Assembly (NCBI GenBank): GCA_017548045.1
Contig: JAFYNR010000032.1
Coordinates: 28,565 to 92,564 of the forward strand
Source: Clostridia bacterium
GTDB taxonomy: Bacteria > Bacillota > Clostridia > Oscillospirales > Acutalibacteraceae
Length of the DNA stretch: 64,000 nucleotides
Reading direction: 5' to 3'
Made by a program: the position numbers and the translations under genes
Part shown: one piece after another, positions 44,962 through 54,807 of the stretch
Layout of the letters: each line of letters opens with the position of its first letter
Numbering within the stretch: position 1 is the first letter of the stretch
The notes under the pieces: generated by a model
Database searches by the model: none
The model's input: the letters and a program-made list of their open reading frames with translations, nothing else
Told to the model about the DNA's origin: nothing

Positions 44962-47900
44962 TTATTCTTCATCCTTCTTTTTTCTGGTTGCGAGAACAAA
45001 TGCTGCTGCGGCTGCACTTGAAACTGCTGCGAATGCTGCAAGTCCTGCTGCTGAGCCTGTATCGGGAATTACAACGTCTGTTTCGCTTGCCCACTGTGCT
45101 TCGAAGGTGATATCCTCATTGCCCATCTTTTCGGGGATTTCAGGATCCCAACCCTTGAAGATGCTGCCGTCCTTTTCGGGATCTGCAGGAACGGGAATCT
45201 TTGTACCTTCAACTACCTTGTAGGTCTTGTATACTTCGCCGTCTACCATAAAGGTTACGGTGTGAGTATGCTTAACAAGCTCTGAAATACCAACGATAAC
45301 AAGGATACCGCCGATAATTGAAACGCCTGTGATGATAGCTGCGTTAATGCCGATTGCTGTGCCGATAACCGCACCTGAAACAACTACACCGCCGATAACA
45401 AGTGTTACGAAATCCTTATCGATTTCCCACTGTGCTTCGAATGTCATATCCTGACCGGGCATTGTTGCAGGAACTTCGGGATCCCAACCTGCGAATACGT
45501 AACCGAATTTTTCAGGTGTTTCGGGAGTGGGAATTGCCTGACCTTCTTCAAGGATGTAAAGTTCCACTGTCTTGCCGTCTACAACAAATCTTGCCGCATA
45601 CTTATCGCCATCTGTGGGAACCTTCTCCCATTCTGCCGTGAAGGTAAGGTCTTCAGCAGGCATTGCTGAGGGAACTGAAGGAGTCCAGCCTGCGAAGAGG
45701 TAGCCTTCCTTAGTGGGATCTGTGGGAACGGGAATTTCTGCGCCGAAGGTTACTTCATACTCATCATATGTTGCACCGTCAACAACGTAGGTTGCCTTGT
45801 AGGTTTCAAGGTGGTCGATTACAGCATAAGCAACGAGATCGCTGTTACCCATCGTTTCGGGAAGTGCGTTGCCGTCTGCATCTACCCATCCGTCCTTGAA
45901 TACAACGCCTGTTGCTTCGGGAACGGGATGAACCATTGTTTCGCCTTCTTCGAAGGTCTTTGTTGCATAAGGTGTTGAGTCACCCTTATTGAGATAGTAG
46001 GTTACCGTGTGTGTAGGTACGGTAAGCTCTTCCCAAGTAGCAGTTACGGTAAGATCGTTTGCGGGCATTGTATCGGGAATGTCCTTATCCCAGCCTGTGA
46101 ACTTATAGCCTTCTCTTACGGGATCTGCAACCTCACCGATTGCTTCGCCTTCCTTAAGAGTCTTTTCAATCTTTGCTTTGCCGTCTACCGTACCGCCTGC
46201 AGCATCGATTACAAGCTTGTACGTCTTTGTTTCGGGCTTAGCTTCCCAGATAGCCGTTACGGTAATATCCTTTGCAGGAATCTTGCCGTCCTCGGGAAGA
46301 CCTGACCAGCCCTTGAAGTCAAAGCCTTCTCTTGTGGGTTCTGCGGGAAGTTCTATATCAGTGCCGTAATCGCCGCTATCGGTAGCCTTTGAGGAACCGT
46401 CTGCGAATGTACCTTCGCCTGCGTCAAATGTTACGGTTGCCGACTTGATTTCCCATTTTGCTGTAAGGTCAATGGGAGCGTTGGGCATTGTTGCGGGAAT
46501 TGTTGCAGGGTTGCCCTGTGCATCAACCCAACCCTTGAAGTCGTAGCCTTCTCTTGTGGGTTCTGCGGGAACAATACCTGAAAGCTTCTCACCGAATTCA
46601 ACATCAGTTTCTGTGAATACCGATGTACCGTCAGCAAATTCGCCTTCGCCTGCATTAAGTGTGATATCGTTCTTGTTTGCTGACCAGTCTGCATGAACAA
46701 CAAGGTCTTTTTCAGGCATCTTCTTGTCAGCAGGCATATCTGTCCAGCCGTTGAAGGTGTAACCTTCCTTGGCTGCAGGAGCAAAATCTGCGATATCTGC
46801 ACCGGCTTCATACTGCTCTGTCTTGAGGAGAGTTGAGCCGTCATAGTATTTAATAGTATAGAGTGTGGGATCAACAGGAACCCATACTGCTTCGAGAACT
46901 GCATTGCCTTCGGGGATTGTTGTTACAATGTTGCCGTCCTTATCAGCCCAGCCGCCGAATGTGAAGCCTTCCTTCTCGGGTTCGCCCTTCTGGGGAACGG
47001 GAAGTGCGTCGCCTTCAACACCTGCGTCTGTTACTGTTTCATAGGCTTCACCGTCAACATTGTAGGTGATATCGTAAAGCTCTGACCATACAGCCTTGAG
47101 GCTTACTGTGTTTGCAGGCATTGTGCCGGGAATGCTTGTTGCATTACCTTCTGCGTCAACCCAACCGATGAACTTAAAGCCTTCGTAGGTGGGGCCTGCG
47201 GGAAGAGTAACTGTCTGGCCTTCTTCAAGCTGTGCGGTGTAAACTTCTTCACCGTTTGCGAATGTACCGCCGTTTGCATCAACGGTAAGGTCATATTTTG
47301 TTGCGGGAACGGGATCCTTTGTCCATTCACCGGTAATTGTTACATCGTTACCGGGCATTACAAAGCTCTCGGTAAGTCTGCCGTTATAAATCCAGCCGTT
47401 GAATGTATAACCGTCAGCAACAGGAACATCTGCAACTGCAACTGTTGTTCCAACTGCAACTGTGTCACCTGCAGGAAGCGTTACACCGGCAGGAATATCA
47501 CCTGTCCATGAATAGCTGTATGTGTATTCATCGGGATCTGCGGGGATTTCATCCCAGATTGCTTCAAGCTCAACTTCATTTGCAGGCATTGTGAAGCTTG
47601 CACCGGGTGCATAGCTTACGTTACCGTCCTTCCAGCCCTTGAACTCATAGCCGTCCTTGCTGAGAACGGGAAGCTCAAACACTGTGCCTACGGTTGCTGC
47701 ATCTGTTGCATCTTCAGGTACTTCAACATCGTCAAAGCCTGTTACGTAATCGATTGAGTATTCGGTTGCCGTGTATGAACCGACTACGGTTACGTTACCG
47801 TTGGGCATTGTGAAATCGTCGCCCTCTGCGTATGTTACACCTTCGTATACCCAGCCGTTAAATGTATAGCCTTCTATTTCTGTAGCTGCTGCGAGTTCAA

Positions 47901-50900
47901 CTGTGTCGCCGTAGAAGAGACCTGTTGAAGCTGCAGGAAGCTGTGCACCGGCAGGTGCTGATGAATAGCTGTAACTGAGAGTATATTCATTAACTGTAAG
48001 TTTAGCGTCAAATGTCATGTCGCCGGGGCCCATAACAGTATTTTCGGGAATATCCCAACCGCTGAATGTTTCATCTTCCGCAGGAACATATTCGGGAGCC
48101 TTGATTTTCTCACCGAACTCGTAGGGAACCTTCACGTATTCTTTACCGTTAATGTTGAAGATTGCGTAATAAGTTTCTTTTTCCCACTGAGCAACGTAGG
48201 TGTCATCGGTTGTGAAGGTTGCACCCTCAACATCCTTATCCCAATCGTTAAACTTATAGCCTGTTCTTTCGGGATCTGCGGGAACATCAATTTCTTCACC
48301 GTATTTACCGCTTACAACGATCTTGTCTGAACCGTCTGCAAATTTACCGCCGTTTGCAAGGAATGTTACGGTTACATCTGCAAGCTTACAGTAGATGTTG
48401 ATAACATTTTCGCCGTTCTTTGAAACAGTAATCTTTGTGTTTGAAGTTCTGTCCTCATCAAGAACATTGCTTACTGAATCGATAAGTTCTTCAAAAGTAT
48501 AGCTGTGGTCAGCAGTTGCTGCTTCACCCTTGTGGATTACTTCAACTGTGCTGCCTTCTTCAACACTGCCTGTTGCAACCTGAGTTGTGATTTCGGAGCC
48601 GTCAGCAGGATTGATTGTTATTACATTAATAATATAGTCGATACCTTCAACTGAAACGGGCTCCCATACTGCATCGAAGTACATATCTTCGTTAACCATT
48701 ACATCGGGAACGGGTGACCAACCTTCGAAGGTATATCCGTCTCTTGTGGGAGCTGCAGGAAGTGTGATTTCCTCGCCGTATTCAACACCCTTTACGATGC
48801 TGAGTGTCTTACCGTCTGCGAACTTACCGCCGTTAGCATTGAAATATGCATCGTGCTTGGTTGTGTTCCAGATTGCAATAAGCTCAAGACCGCCGGCAGG
48901 CATTGTTTCAGGGAATTTAACGGGAACGTCGGGTGCAGTTACAAGTGCCCAACCACCGAATTCAAAGCCTTCCTTCGTGGGTTCGTCAGGCTCTGTGATT
49001 GAAGCACCGCAATCTACGTTTTCGATAGCTGCGATTTCTTCGGGAACACCGCCGTTTGTATCAAATGTAATTGAATACTTGATAGGTGTGCGCACTGCCT
49101 CGATTGTCATATTCTCGGCAGGCATTGTTTTGGGAACCGCAGTATTCCATTCGTATGTGAAACCTGCTTCATTGGGAAGTGCGGGAGCTGTTACTTCTGA
49201 TTCAAATTCACCTGTTACAACATCGATAAGTGAACCGTCGTGGTTTTCAAATCTGATTGAGTAGGTGTTCTTTGCCCAGATTGCAGAAATCTCAAGATCT
49301 TCCGCAGGCATCTTTGAGGGAACGGGAGTATTCCAGCCCTTGAATGAATATCCATCCTTTTCGGGAGTGGGAATAACTGCTGTAACATCTGAGTTGTATT
49401 CGCCGATAATGGGATCGATAACTGTTTTGCCTGTATCAACAAAAGTAATCTTTGTTTCCTTGATTTCATAAACAGCATCAAATCTCTTGCCTTCTTCATC
49501 CATGATGCTGACTTCGGGATCCCACATCATGAAGGTGTAACCTTCTTTTTCAGGTGCAACGGGAGCAACAATCTGCTCATCAAACACTGTGGGAACTGAT
49601 TTGTAAAGTACGCCGTCAACATAGAAATCCGCAGCAAATATATCTGCTGAATCCATAGCGTTGAGAACAACGTCACCTGTTACGGTATAGGGGAACTCAA
49701 CAACTGTCTTTGAGCCGTCTTCATTAAGAATATACCAGGAATCTTCCTCTGTGTAACCCTCGGGAATATCTGATGCATAAATCTTGTCGTTGTAGAATGC
49801 AGGGAACTTATCAACAACATCGTTGCCGTCCATAAGTGTTACTGTATATTCTACATCATCGTAATATGCTTCAAAAGTGATATCGCTTGTTGCTTTTGCA
49901 GGGATATCTTCACTCCAACCTATGAATTCCATACCGGGGAATACAGGTATTTCTGTAAAGTCAGCAGGTACATCACCATAATTGTAAACGAATGAATATG
50001 TTCTTTCGCCGTTTGACTCGAATGTACCACCCTGAAGTGCATCAAAGATAAATGTAACAGTCTTGATTTCATAAACAGGAACAATATCTAAATCACCGAT
50101 AGGCATTTTCTTGGGAACCGAAAGACCGTCTTCTGTTTCCCAGCCTTCGAATGTGTAGCCTTCCTTAACGGGAATACCTGCAGGAAGTTCGGTTGAATCA
50201 AAAGCGGGAACATCTGCTCCGTAGAAAACTTCGTGAGTCTGAACCTGAGTTACGCCTGAGTTATCAACGTAAATGTAATTTGCCGAATATTTATTTCTTG
50301 CATAGTAAGCATTAAGCACTGAGGATTTGTCACCTTTTACAGTGATTGAAGCATCACTGTTTTCAAGGTCTAATGTGAAGCCTTCAACGGGAGTCCGAGG
50401 AAGAGTAGCTGTGGAACCGTTGACAGCAGGGATTTCCTGAGTGTGATCGGGGGTATCCGGATAGGTTCCGTCAGCAAGCATATAGAACACCTGATAGGTG
50501 TAGAAGTTGTCGCCTTCCTGTGAGGGCTTCCATACAGCATAGAAAGTATCGTTTTCATAGCCGTATTCGTAGGAAGCGATGTCTGCCTCGCTGAGGCAAA
50601 GAGCATCAATCTGTGCTTCCGTAAGATAACCGCCCTGAGCTGCTTCATCTTCATCTGTAAGCTTGAGAGCTTCCTTGATTTCGTCGGTAAACTTACCGTC
50701 CTCGGGAACAGCAACCTTCGACCAACCTGCAAAGTTGTAGTCTGTCTTGCTGGGTTTATAAGAACCGAGGCCCTTAATGCCTTCACCGATGATACCGGGA
50801 ACATCCTTGGTGAGAACATATTCGCCGCCCTCTGTAAAGTAACCGCCGTTTGCATTGAGAACAACCTTTGAAGTTGTTGTGATCTTGCCTTCGGGAGATG

Positions 50901-51717
50901 TAATATTTGCGTCCCAGTCATACATCTGAGCTGCGGAGCTTGTTCCTGCTTCGCCCTTGGGGAAACTGATGAACATGGGGAAGCCTGTCTTTGTTGAAGC
51001 GGCAAGCTCTTTGGGAACTCGTGCGGTACCTTCACTGTTTACAGTTCTTGTAAGCGTATTGTCATAAACCTCAAGGTCATATTCAACTGCCCACTGGCTG
51101 ATATCCATAAGGGTTGTTGTGTTTGACTTTGTCTTTATGGTAATTGAGTTGGCAATGATATCATAATTGTCGAAATAAGTTGAATCAATGATTCCTCTTT
51201 CAACAAGAGTGCCGTCCTCATTTGAATACTGGCTGAACTGTGTTTCATCGGAATACCAGCCCGCGCTGTCTACCTTGAGACTAACGGTTCTGCTCATATA
51301 CTTGCTGTTTGTAACAAGTTCTCTGCGTCCGCCGTCTGTGAACAGAGGGTTGTCCAGATATCTTGAATCAAAAAGAAGAGCCATATTAGCGGAATAGGTG
51401 TAGAAATCTGTTCCGATGTAAACCCTTGCCTTTACGTGCTCACCGGGTTTAGCTCTGTCTGTTTCAATCCAGTTAACGTCTTCGTCAACGTAAACTTCGT
51501 CGGGGATTTCATCGTTTTCATCTCCAACTACGTTGCCGTCCTTGTCGATGATAAAGCCGTCTTCATTTCTTTCCATACGGAAAAACTTGACCTGAAAACC
51601 AAGATTGAAACCACCGTCAACCTTGGGGTCAAATGCTGCAGAAGCGGCAACCGACATAGAACTGAAAATCATGACAATCGCAAGAAGCACTGCCAATGAT
51701 TTCTTAAGGTGTGTCAT
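44962..51717 (-). CDS. giant InlB-repeat surface protein with sortase-like signal
   Basis: A 2251-residue secreted protein. A signal peptide covers about 1-28 (MTHLKKSLAVLLAIVMIFSS, ending ASA). An N-terminal ~300-residue region is cohesin-like or strand-rich (inferred). About two dozen InlB B-repeats (Listeria-Bacteroides type) follow, marked by Y-x-F-x-G-W and spaced about 60-75 residues. A hydrophobic segment lies at 2103-2147, then one more repeat, then IPDTG (2217-2221), a hydrophobic stretch and RKKKDEE: an LPxTG-like wall anchor. Function is probably adhesion or surface display. AAGGAGG precedes the ATG at 51717; a start 16 codons earlier is rejected. Confidence 0.9.
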   Translation of the reverse strand: MTHLKKSLAVLLAIVMIFSSMSVAASAAFDPKVDGGFNLGFQVKFFRMERNEDGFIIDKDGNVVGDENDEIPDEVYVDEDVNWIETDRAKPGEHVKARVYIGTDFYTYSANMALLFDSRYLDNPLFTDGGRRELVTNSKYMSRTVSLKVDSAGWYSDETQFSQYSNEDGTLVERGIIDSTYFDNYDIIANSITIKTKSNTTTLMDISQWAVEYDLEVYDNTLTRTVNSEGTARVPKELAASTKTGFPMFISFPKGEAGTSSAAQMYDWDANITSPEGKITTTSKVVLNANGGYFTEGGEYVLTKDVPGIIGEGIKGLGSYKPSKTDYNFAGWSKVAVPEDGKFTDEIKEALKLTDEDEAAQGGYLTEAQIDALCLSEADIASYEYGYENDTFYAVWKPSQEGDNFYTYQVFYMLADGTYPDTPDHTQEIPAVNGSTATLPRTPVEGFTLDLENSDASITVKGDKSSVLNAYYARNKYSANYIYVDNSGVTQVQTHEVFYGADVPAFDSTELPAGIPVKEGYTFEGWETEDGLSVPKKMPIGDLDIVPVYEIKTVTFIFDALQGGTFESNGERTYSFVYNYGDVPADFTEIPVFPGMEFIGWSEDIPAKATSDITFEAYYDDVEYTVTLMDGNDVVDKFPAFYNDKIYASDIPEGYTEEDSWYILNEDGSKTVVEFPYTVTGDVVLNAMDSADIFAADFYVDGVLYKSVPTVFDEQIVAPVAPEKEGYTFMMWDPEVSIMDEEGKRFDAVYEIKETKITFVDTGKTVIDPIIGEYNSDVTAVIPTPEKDGYSFKGWNTPVPSKMPAEDLEISAIWAKNTYSIRFENHDGSLIDVVTGEFESEVTAPALPNEAGFTYEWNTAVPKTMPAENMTIEAVRTPIKYSITFDTNGGVPEEIAAIENVDCGASITEPDEPTKEGFEFGGWALVTAPDVPVKFPETMPAGGLELIAIWNTTKHDAYFNANGGKFADGKTLSIVKGVEYGEEITLPAAPTRDGYTFEGWSPVPDVMVNEDMYFDAVWEPVSVEGIDYIINVITINPADGSEITTQVATGSVEEGSTVEVIHKGEAATADHSYTFEELIDSVSNVLDEDRTSNTKITVSKNGENVINIYCKLADVTVTFLANGGKFADGSDKIVVSGKYGEEIDVPADPERTGYKFNDWDKDVEGATFTTDDTYVAQWEKETYYAIFNINGKEYVKVPYEFGEKIKAPEYVPAEDETFSGWDIPENTVMGPGDMTFDAKLTVNEYTLSYSYSSAPAGAQLPAASTGLFYGDTVELAAATEIEGYTFNGWVYEGVTYAEGDDFTMPNGNVTVVGSYTATEYSIDYVTGFDDVEVPEDATDAATVGTVFELPVLSKDGYEFKGWKDGNVSYAPGASFTMPANEVELEAIWDEIPADPDEYTYSYSWTGDIPAGVTLPAGDTVAVGTTVAVADVPVADGYTFNGWIYNGRLTESFVMPGNDVTITGEWTKDPVPATKYDLTVDANGGTFANGEEVYTAQLEEGQTVTLPAGPTYEGFKFIGWVDAEGNATSIPGTMPANTVSLKAVWSELYDITYNVDGEAYETVTDAGVEGDALPVPQKGEPEKEGFTFGGWADKDGNIVTTIPEGNAVLEAVWVPVDPTLYTIKYYDGSTLLKTEQYEAGADIADFAPAAKEGYTFNGWTDMPADKKMPEKDLVVHADWSANKNDITLNAGEGEFADGTSVFTETDVEFGEKLSGIVPAEPTREGYDFKGWVDAQGNPATIPATMPNAPIDLTAKWEIKSATVTFDAGEGTFADGSSKATDSGDYGTDIELPAEPTREGFDFKGWSGLPEDGKIPAKDITVTAIWEAKPETKTYKLVIDAAGGTVDGKAKIEKTLKEGEAIGEVADPVREGYKFTGWDKDIPDTMPANDLTVTATWEELTVPTHTVTYYLNKGDSTPYATKTFEEGETMVHPVPEATGVVFKDGWVDADGNALPETMGNSDLVAYAVIDHLETYKATYVVDGATYDEYEVTFGAEIPVPTDPTKEGYLFAGWTPSVPSAMPAEDLTFTAEWEKVPTDGDKYAARFVVDGKTVELYILEEGQAIPTPETPEKFGYVFAGWDPEVPATMPGQDMTFEAQWEIDKDFVTLVIGGVVVSGAVIGTAIGINAAIITGVSIIGGILVIVGISELVKHTHTVTFMVDGEVYKTYKVVEGTKIPVPADPEKDGSIFKGWDPEIPEKMGNEDITFEAQWASETDVVIPDTGSAAGLAAFAAVSSAAAAAFVLATRKKKDEE
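45100..50860 (-). repeat. tandem InlB-type repeats within the giant gene
   Basis: About 24 degenerate in-frame repeats encode G-W motifs such as YTFEGW, YKFNDW, YDFKGW and SIFKGW, and recurring blocks P-E-x-P-x-x-M-P-A. DNA copies diverge, so recent gene conversion is not obvious. This is coding repetition, not a CRISPR or mobile element. Confidence 0.85.
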
Positions 51718-51777
51718 ATGCTTTTTCCTCCTTAGTGCTTGAAAGCCGACAAGCGACACTTTCATATAGTACAGATT

Positions 51778-51806
51778 ATTTTATCATAATGCTTTCGGAA
51801 TTTCAA
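51778..51806 (-). promoter_or_regulatory. promoter of the giant surface-protein gene
   Basis: On the minus strand, TTGAAA (51806-51801), a 17-base spacer and TAAAAT (51783-51778), about 60 bases before the ATG. The block right after the -10 resembles the one before the GPH transporter gene. Confidence 0.7.
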
Positions 51807-51871
51807 GTATATTTTATAATTTTATTTATATATAATATAGGAAAAATATCCGGAAACAAATTAAAAGGTGT

Positions 51872-53368
51872 TTATTGTTCAGCTGAGCCTGAATCAATCA
51901 CTTTTGAAGCACGGATTTTAGCAAGCTCATACATCATTGTGTCTCTTGTCTTTCCGTGAACGTTGAAGAAGAGAAGGGTTACGCCCTTCATAAATCTGCC
52001 GATTGCGGGAGCAAGGGCAAATACGGTCCAGATGCCTGCCAGCATACCGGGGTCCGTCTGGGGAACGTTGATGCCGTTGGCATTGAAAAGGGGTACGTAA
52101 TGAATTGCACCGATTGCCGCCGCGCTGATAAGCTTTGCAGCGATATTTGAAAGCACCTTGAAATACTCGGTGGCGGCTGTAATGGTTGCTTCGTTACGCA
52201 CACCGGATTTCCACTCAACGTAGTCATAAAGGTCGCCGTTGAGAGCCGTGCTGCAGTATCTCTGGATACTGTTGAGAGAACCGCAGAAGGTAAGTGCAAT
52301 TACTATCCACACAACATTGAGAATAAAATGGTCTTCGCCGAAGGGCTTGTAGCCCACAATCCACATTATGAAGTAGCAAGCGCCGCAGAACATATAACTG
52401 CCTGCCGCAAGATTGCGAAGCCCGAATTTTCTTGTAAGCTTGGGTGCCAGGGGAAGAACAAAATAGCTGGGCAGTCCCGTAAAGAGACCTGCGATGGTTC
52501 CGATTGAAAGCTTACCCATACAGTTAAGCCAGAAGAAATCCTCAACCATCGTACCCGTGCTTTTACCTACCGCAAAGAAATTCTTCACAAGAAGAACCCA
52601 CATGGGACGGCAGGTGCCTACGGTTTTAAGAGTTTCAATAAGACCCATCTGCTTCATTTCATCTCGTGACGCAAGAGGCATTCTCTCCTTAAGAGCAAAG
52701 AAGCCGTAGGTTCTGAAAAACAGCACGCACGCGATGAAGAAAAATGCACCGCCCATATAAACGTATCTGGTGGGAACCTTAAGCAAATCAACGAAAAGCG
52801 GGAACAGAGAAGGCAGCCACACACCCGTAAGATCCGCATAGGCATCCGTGGCTATGAGTCTGTTTCTTTCTCCTACGTTAGGGGTTATGTTATAAAGCAA
52901 AATCTGATAACTCGTATTATAAAACGAGTTGGCAATGGAGCCCACGTAATTGAAGGCAAAAAACCATACGAGAAGCGCCGTCTGAGACATTCCGCCGGGC
53001 AGAACCCAGGGTGTAAACGCTGAGAAAAACCAGAACGGCAAGGTCAATAAAATATAGGGTCGCACCCTGCCCCAACGGGTTCGTGTGCGGTCAATTATAA
53101 GACCCGAAACAGCGTTGTCAATGGTGTCTATGAATATACTTACAGACTCTGCAACGCCCCAGGTTGAAGCCTTTATACCAAGGAATGTTGTTGCAAAAAA
53201 GAACAGTCTTTTACTGAATGAATTCCAGTTTGTATCGCCGAAACCCGACAAAATATAAGCTACATAATGCTTCGGGCTGAGGTAAAGTTTGGTCTGCTGA
53301 TCAACCTGACGTCTGACAGCTTCACTGTCATTTTCAGGCGCAGAAACTGTTTTTACATCCTCTGACAT
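51872..53368 (-). CDS. GPH-family sugar:cation symporter (MelB-like)
   Basis: A 498-residue transporter with twelve membrane helices. SGLIIDRTRTRWGRVRPY is the GPH family signature of the loop between helices 2 and 3, and GDTNW-type and NVGERNR segments fit too. GPH carriers bring in glycosides, pentosides or hexuronides with Na+ or H+. The sugar is not defined, but hexuronide uptake would suit the nearby sugar-acid genes. GGAAGGTG precedes the ATG. Confidence 0.92.
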   Translation of the reverse strand: MSEDVKTVSAPENDSEAVRRQVDQQTKLYLSPKHYVAYILSGFGDTNWNSFSKRLFFFATTFLGIKASTWGVAESVSIFIDTIDNAVSGLIIDRTRTRWGRVRPYILLTLPFWFFSAFTPWVLPGGMSQTALLVWFFAFNYVGSIANSFYNTSYQILLYNITPNVGERNRLIATDAYADLTGVWLPSLFPLFVDLLKVPTRYVYMGGAFFFIACVLFFRTYGFFALKERMPLASRDEMKQMGLIETLKTVGTCRPMWVLLVKNFFAVGKSTGTMVEDFFWLNCMGKLSIGTIAGLFTGLPSYFVLPLAPKLTRKFGLRNLAAGSYMFCGACYFIMWIVGYKPFGEDHFILNVVWIVIALTFCGSLNSIQRYCSTALNGDLYDYVEWKSGVRNEATITAATEYFKVLSNIAAKLISAAAIGAIHYVPLFNANGINVPQTDPGMLAGIWTVFALAPAIGRFMKGVTLLFFNVHGKTRDTMMYELAKIRASKVIDSGSAEQ

Positions 53369-53455
53369 TACATCACCTTCCTCTGAAAAATCTTATTTTA
53401 GTGACACTTTTTCATAGTAAACCTATTTTATCATCCTGTATTCTAACCTATAACT

Positions 53456-53497
53456 AAAAAAAAATCAAGCATATTCGAGAAAAAATCTCGAATATGC
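53456..53497 (-). terminator. terminator of the third metallophosphoesterase gene
   Basis: On the minus strand, a perfect 12-bp stem (53486-53497 with 53469-53480, 5-base loop) followed by TTGATTTTTTTTT. The T-run overlaps a possible -35 of the transporter promoter. Confidence 0.85.
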
Positions 53498-53520
53498 CTG
53501 AAGCAGTTATTTTTTTGAAA

Positions 53521-54735
53521 TCAAAGCTTGATTTTTTCGCTTGTGAGGGGCTTTTCGCAACGTGTATCCCAGAAGCTGTTGGCATAGATAAACGCCTGAT
53601 ATTCCTTGCCTTTTTCAAGTCCGTCAAAGGCAACTGTAATGGTATCGGGCATATCGTAAAAATAATATTCGCTCCACACAGTTGAGTTACGCACTGTTAT
53701 ACCGTCGGCGGTTTTGACGATAACGTTGTAATCGTCAACGTACTCCCTGTCAATCTTCGCCTGATCAAAAGTAACCGTAAAGCCATCTTCCTTCATGTCG
53801 GAAATAACGGCCTTTGCATCCTGCTCAAAATAAGGTGCATCCGTTGTTTTGTAGCGTGCGTCGGTGTAGAGATACGATTCAACGTCCCAGGCGGAATCTA
53901 TTTCCCAGGTGAAGGGGAAGAAGTTTGAAGTGATGAGGTCATAAGGATAAATTCTTACTCTCATATCCGCATCCGCTTCAACAATAAGCATCTGTGCAGC
54001 CTTATTATCGTTGGGCGGCACGGTGCCGTAAACCTTATCGAATTCATCAAGTTCAAAATAGCTGAGTGTGCCTGTGCCCAGACAGGTAAAATGTCTCTGA
54101 TGAATTGAACGGGGGTCATTGATGGGCGCATGGGAATGGCCCGAGAAATCGATAACCTGAGGATAATTCATAAGAATTGCGGTAAGCTCATCCTCACCCC
54201 AGTTTGCACTTCCGTAAACAGTGCCCATAATGTGAGGATGCTGGAAGAAGAAGATAGGCTTTCTGGGGTCATCTGCTGCGGCTTTTTTAAGCTCTGCGGC
54301 AGCCCATGCCTGCTTTGCTTCATCAAAATGACATCCCTTTGTGCTTGTGATGCTGATAAAATGATAACCGTTGATAACCTTGTGTGTGTCGGGCTCCATA
54401 CCGAAAATTCTGCCGAAATTTTCAAGAGCTTTTTCTTCACCGTCATTCATATACTCGTGACTTGCAAGAGATACCGCAACCTCGGTGCCCTCCTTGACAA
54501 ACTCATCAAGAGTATTTTTGAAAGCATACATCTGCTTTTCGGTGCCTCGTTTTGAAAAATCACCTACAACATAGAGCGCATCAAGATTGGGGTATTCTTC
54601 TTTTTCACTGAGCTCATATGCCGTTTTGAGTGCCTTTTCCATTCTTTCATATTCCGCCTCGCGCTCGTCACCGTAGTGAACGTCGCTTACAACAAGAAAG
54701 CGGAGAATCGGTTTGAAATTTTTATCGAATGCCAT
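53521..54735 (-). CDS. metallophosphoesterase with altered GNHD motif
   Basis: A 404-residue calcineurin-like protein. SDVHYGD (17-23), VVGDFSKRG (57-65), FFFQHPH and FSGHSH are in place, but the GNH(D/E) motif is ASHE (91-94), so the Asn that normally helps bind metal and phosphate is Ser. Either activity is changed or the fold has another use. A strand-rich C-terminal domain (about 260-404) follows. There is no signal peptide. GGAG precedes the ATG at 54735; an earlier start eight codons upstream is rejected. It follows the PPC protein gene. Confidence 0.85.
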   Translation of the reverse strand: MAFDKNFKPILRFLVVSDVHYGDEREAEYERMEKALKTAYELSEKEEYPNLDALYVVGDFSKRGTEKQMYAFKNTLDEFVKEGTEVAVSLASHEYMNDGEEKALENFGRIFGMEPDTHKVINGYHFISITSTKGCHFDEAKQAWAAAELKKAAADDPRKPIFFFQHPHIMGTVYGSANWGEDELTAILMNYPQVIDFSGHSHAPINDPRSIHQRHFTCLGTGTLSYFELDEFDKVYGTVPPNDNKAAQMLIVEADADMRVRIYPYDLITSNFFPFTWEIDSAWDVESYLYTDARYKTTDAPYFEQDAKAVISDMKEDGFTVTFDQAKIDREYVDDYNVIVKTADGITVRNSTVWSEYYFYDMPDTITVAFDGLEKGKEYQAFIYANSFWDTRCEKPLTSEKIKL

Positions 54736-54765
54736 AATTCTTCTCCAATCATCGTTCATATGCTT

Positions 54766-54794
54766 AAAAGGAGCTGCTCACAGAGCAGCTCCTT
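54766..54794 (-). terminator. terminator of the PPC protein gene
   Basis: AAGGAGCTGCT/AGCAGCTCCTT, a perfect 11-bp stem (54768-54778 and 54784-54794) with a CACAG loop; TTTT follows on the minus strand. The T-run is short, so read-through into the metallophosphoesterase gene is possible. Confidence 0.7.
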
Positions 54795-54807
54795 CATCAA
54801 ATCCTTA

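Noticed and set aside
50370-51035. 221-codon minus-strand frame in the giant gene
   Set aside because: Out-of-frame reading of repeat DNA; Ser/Thr/Leu-rich with no domain.
44962-51717. Regular repetition that could suggest a CRISPR array
   Set aside because: Repeats are in frame, vary in DNA sequence and code for InlB motifs; there are no fixed direct repeats with spacers.
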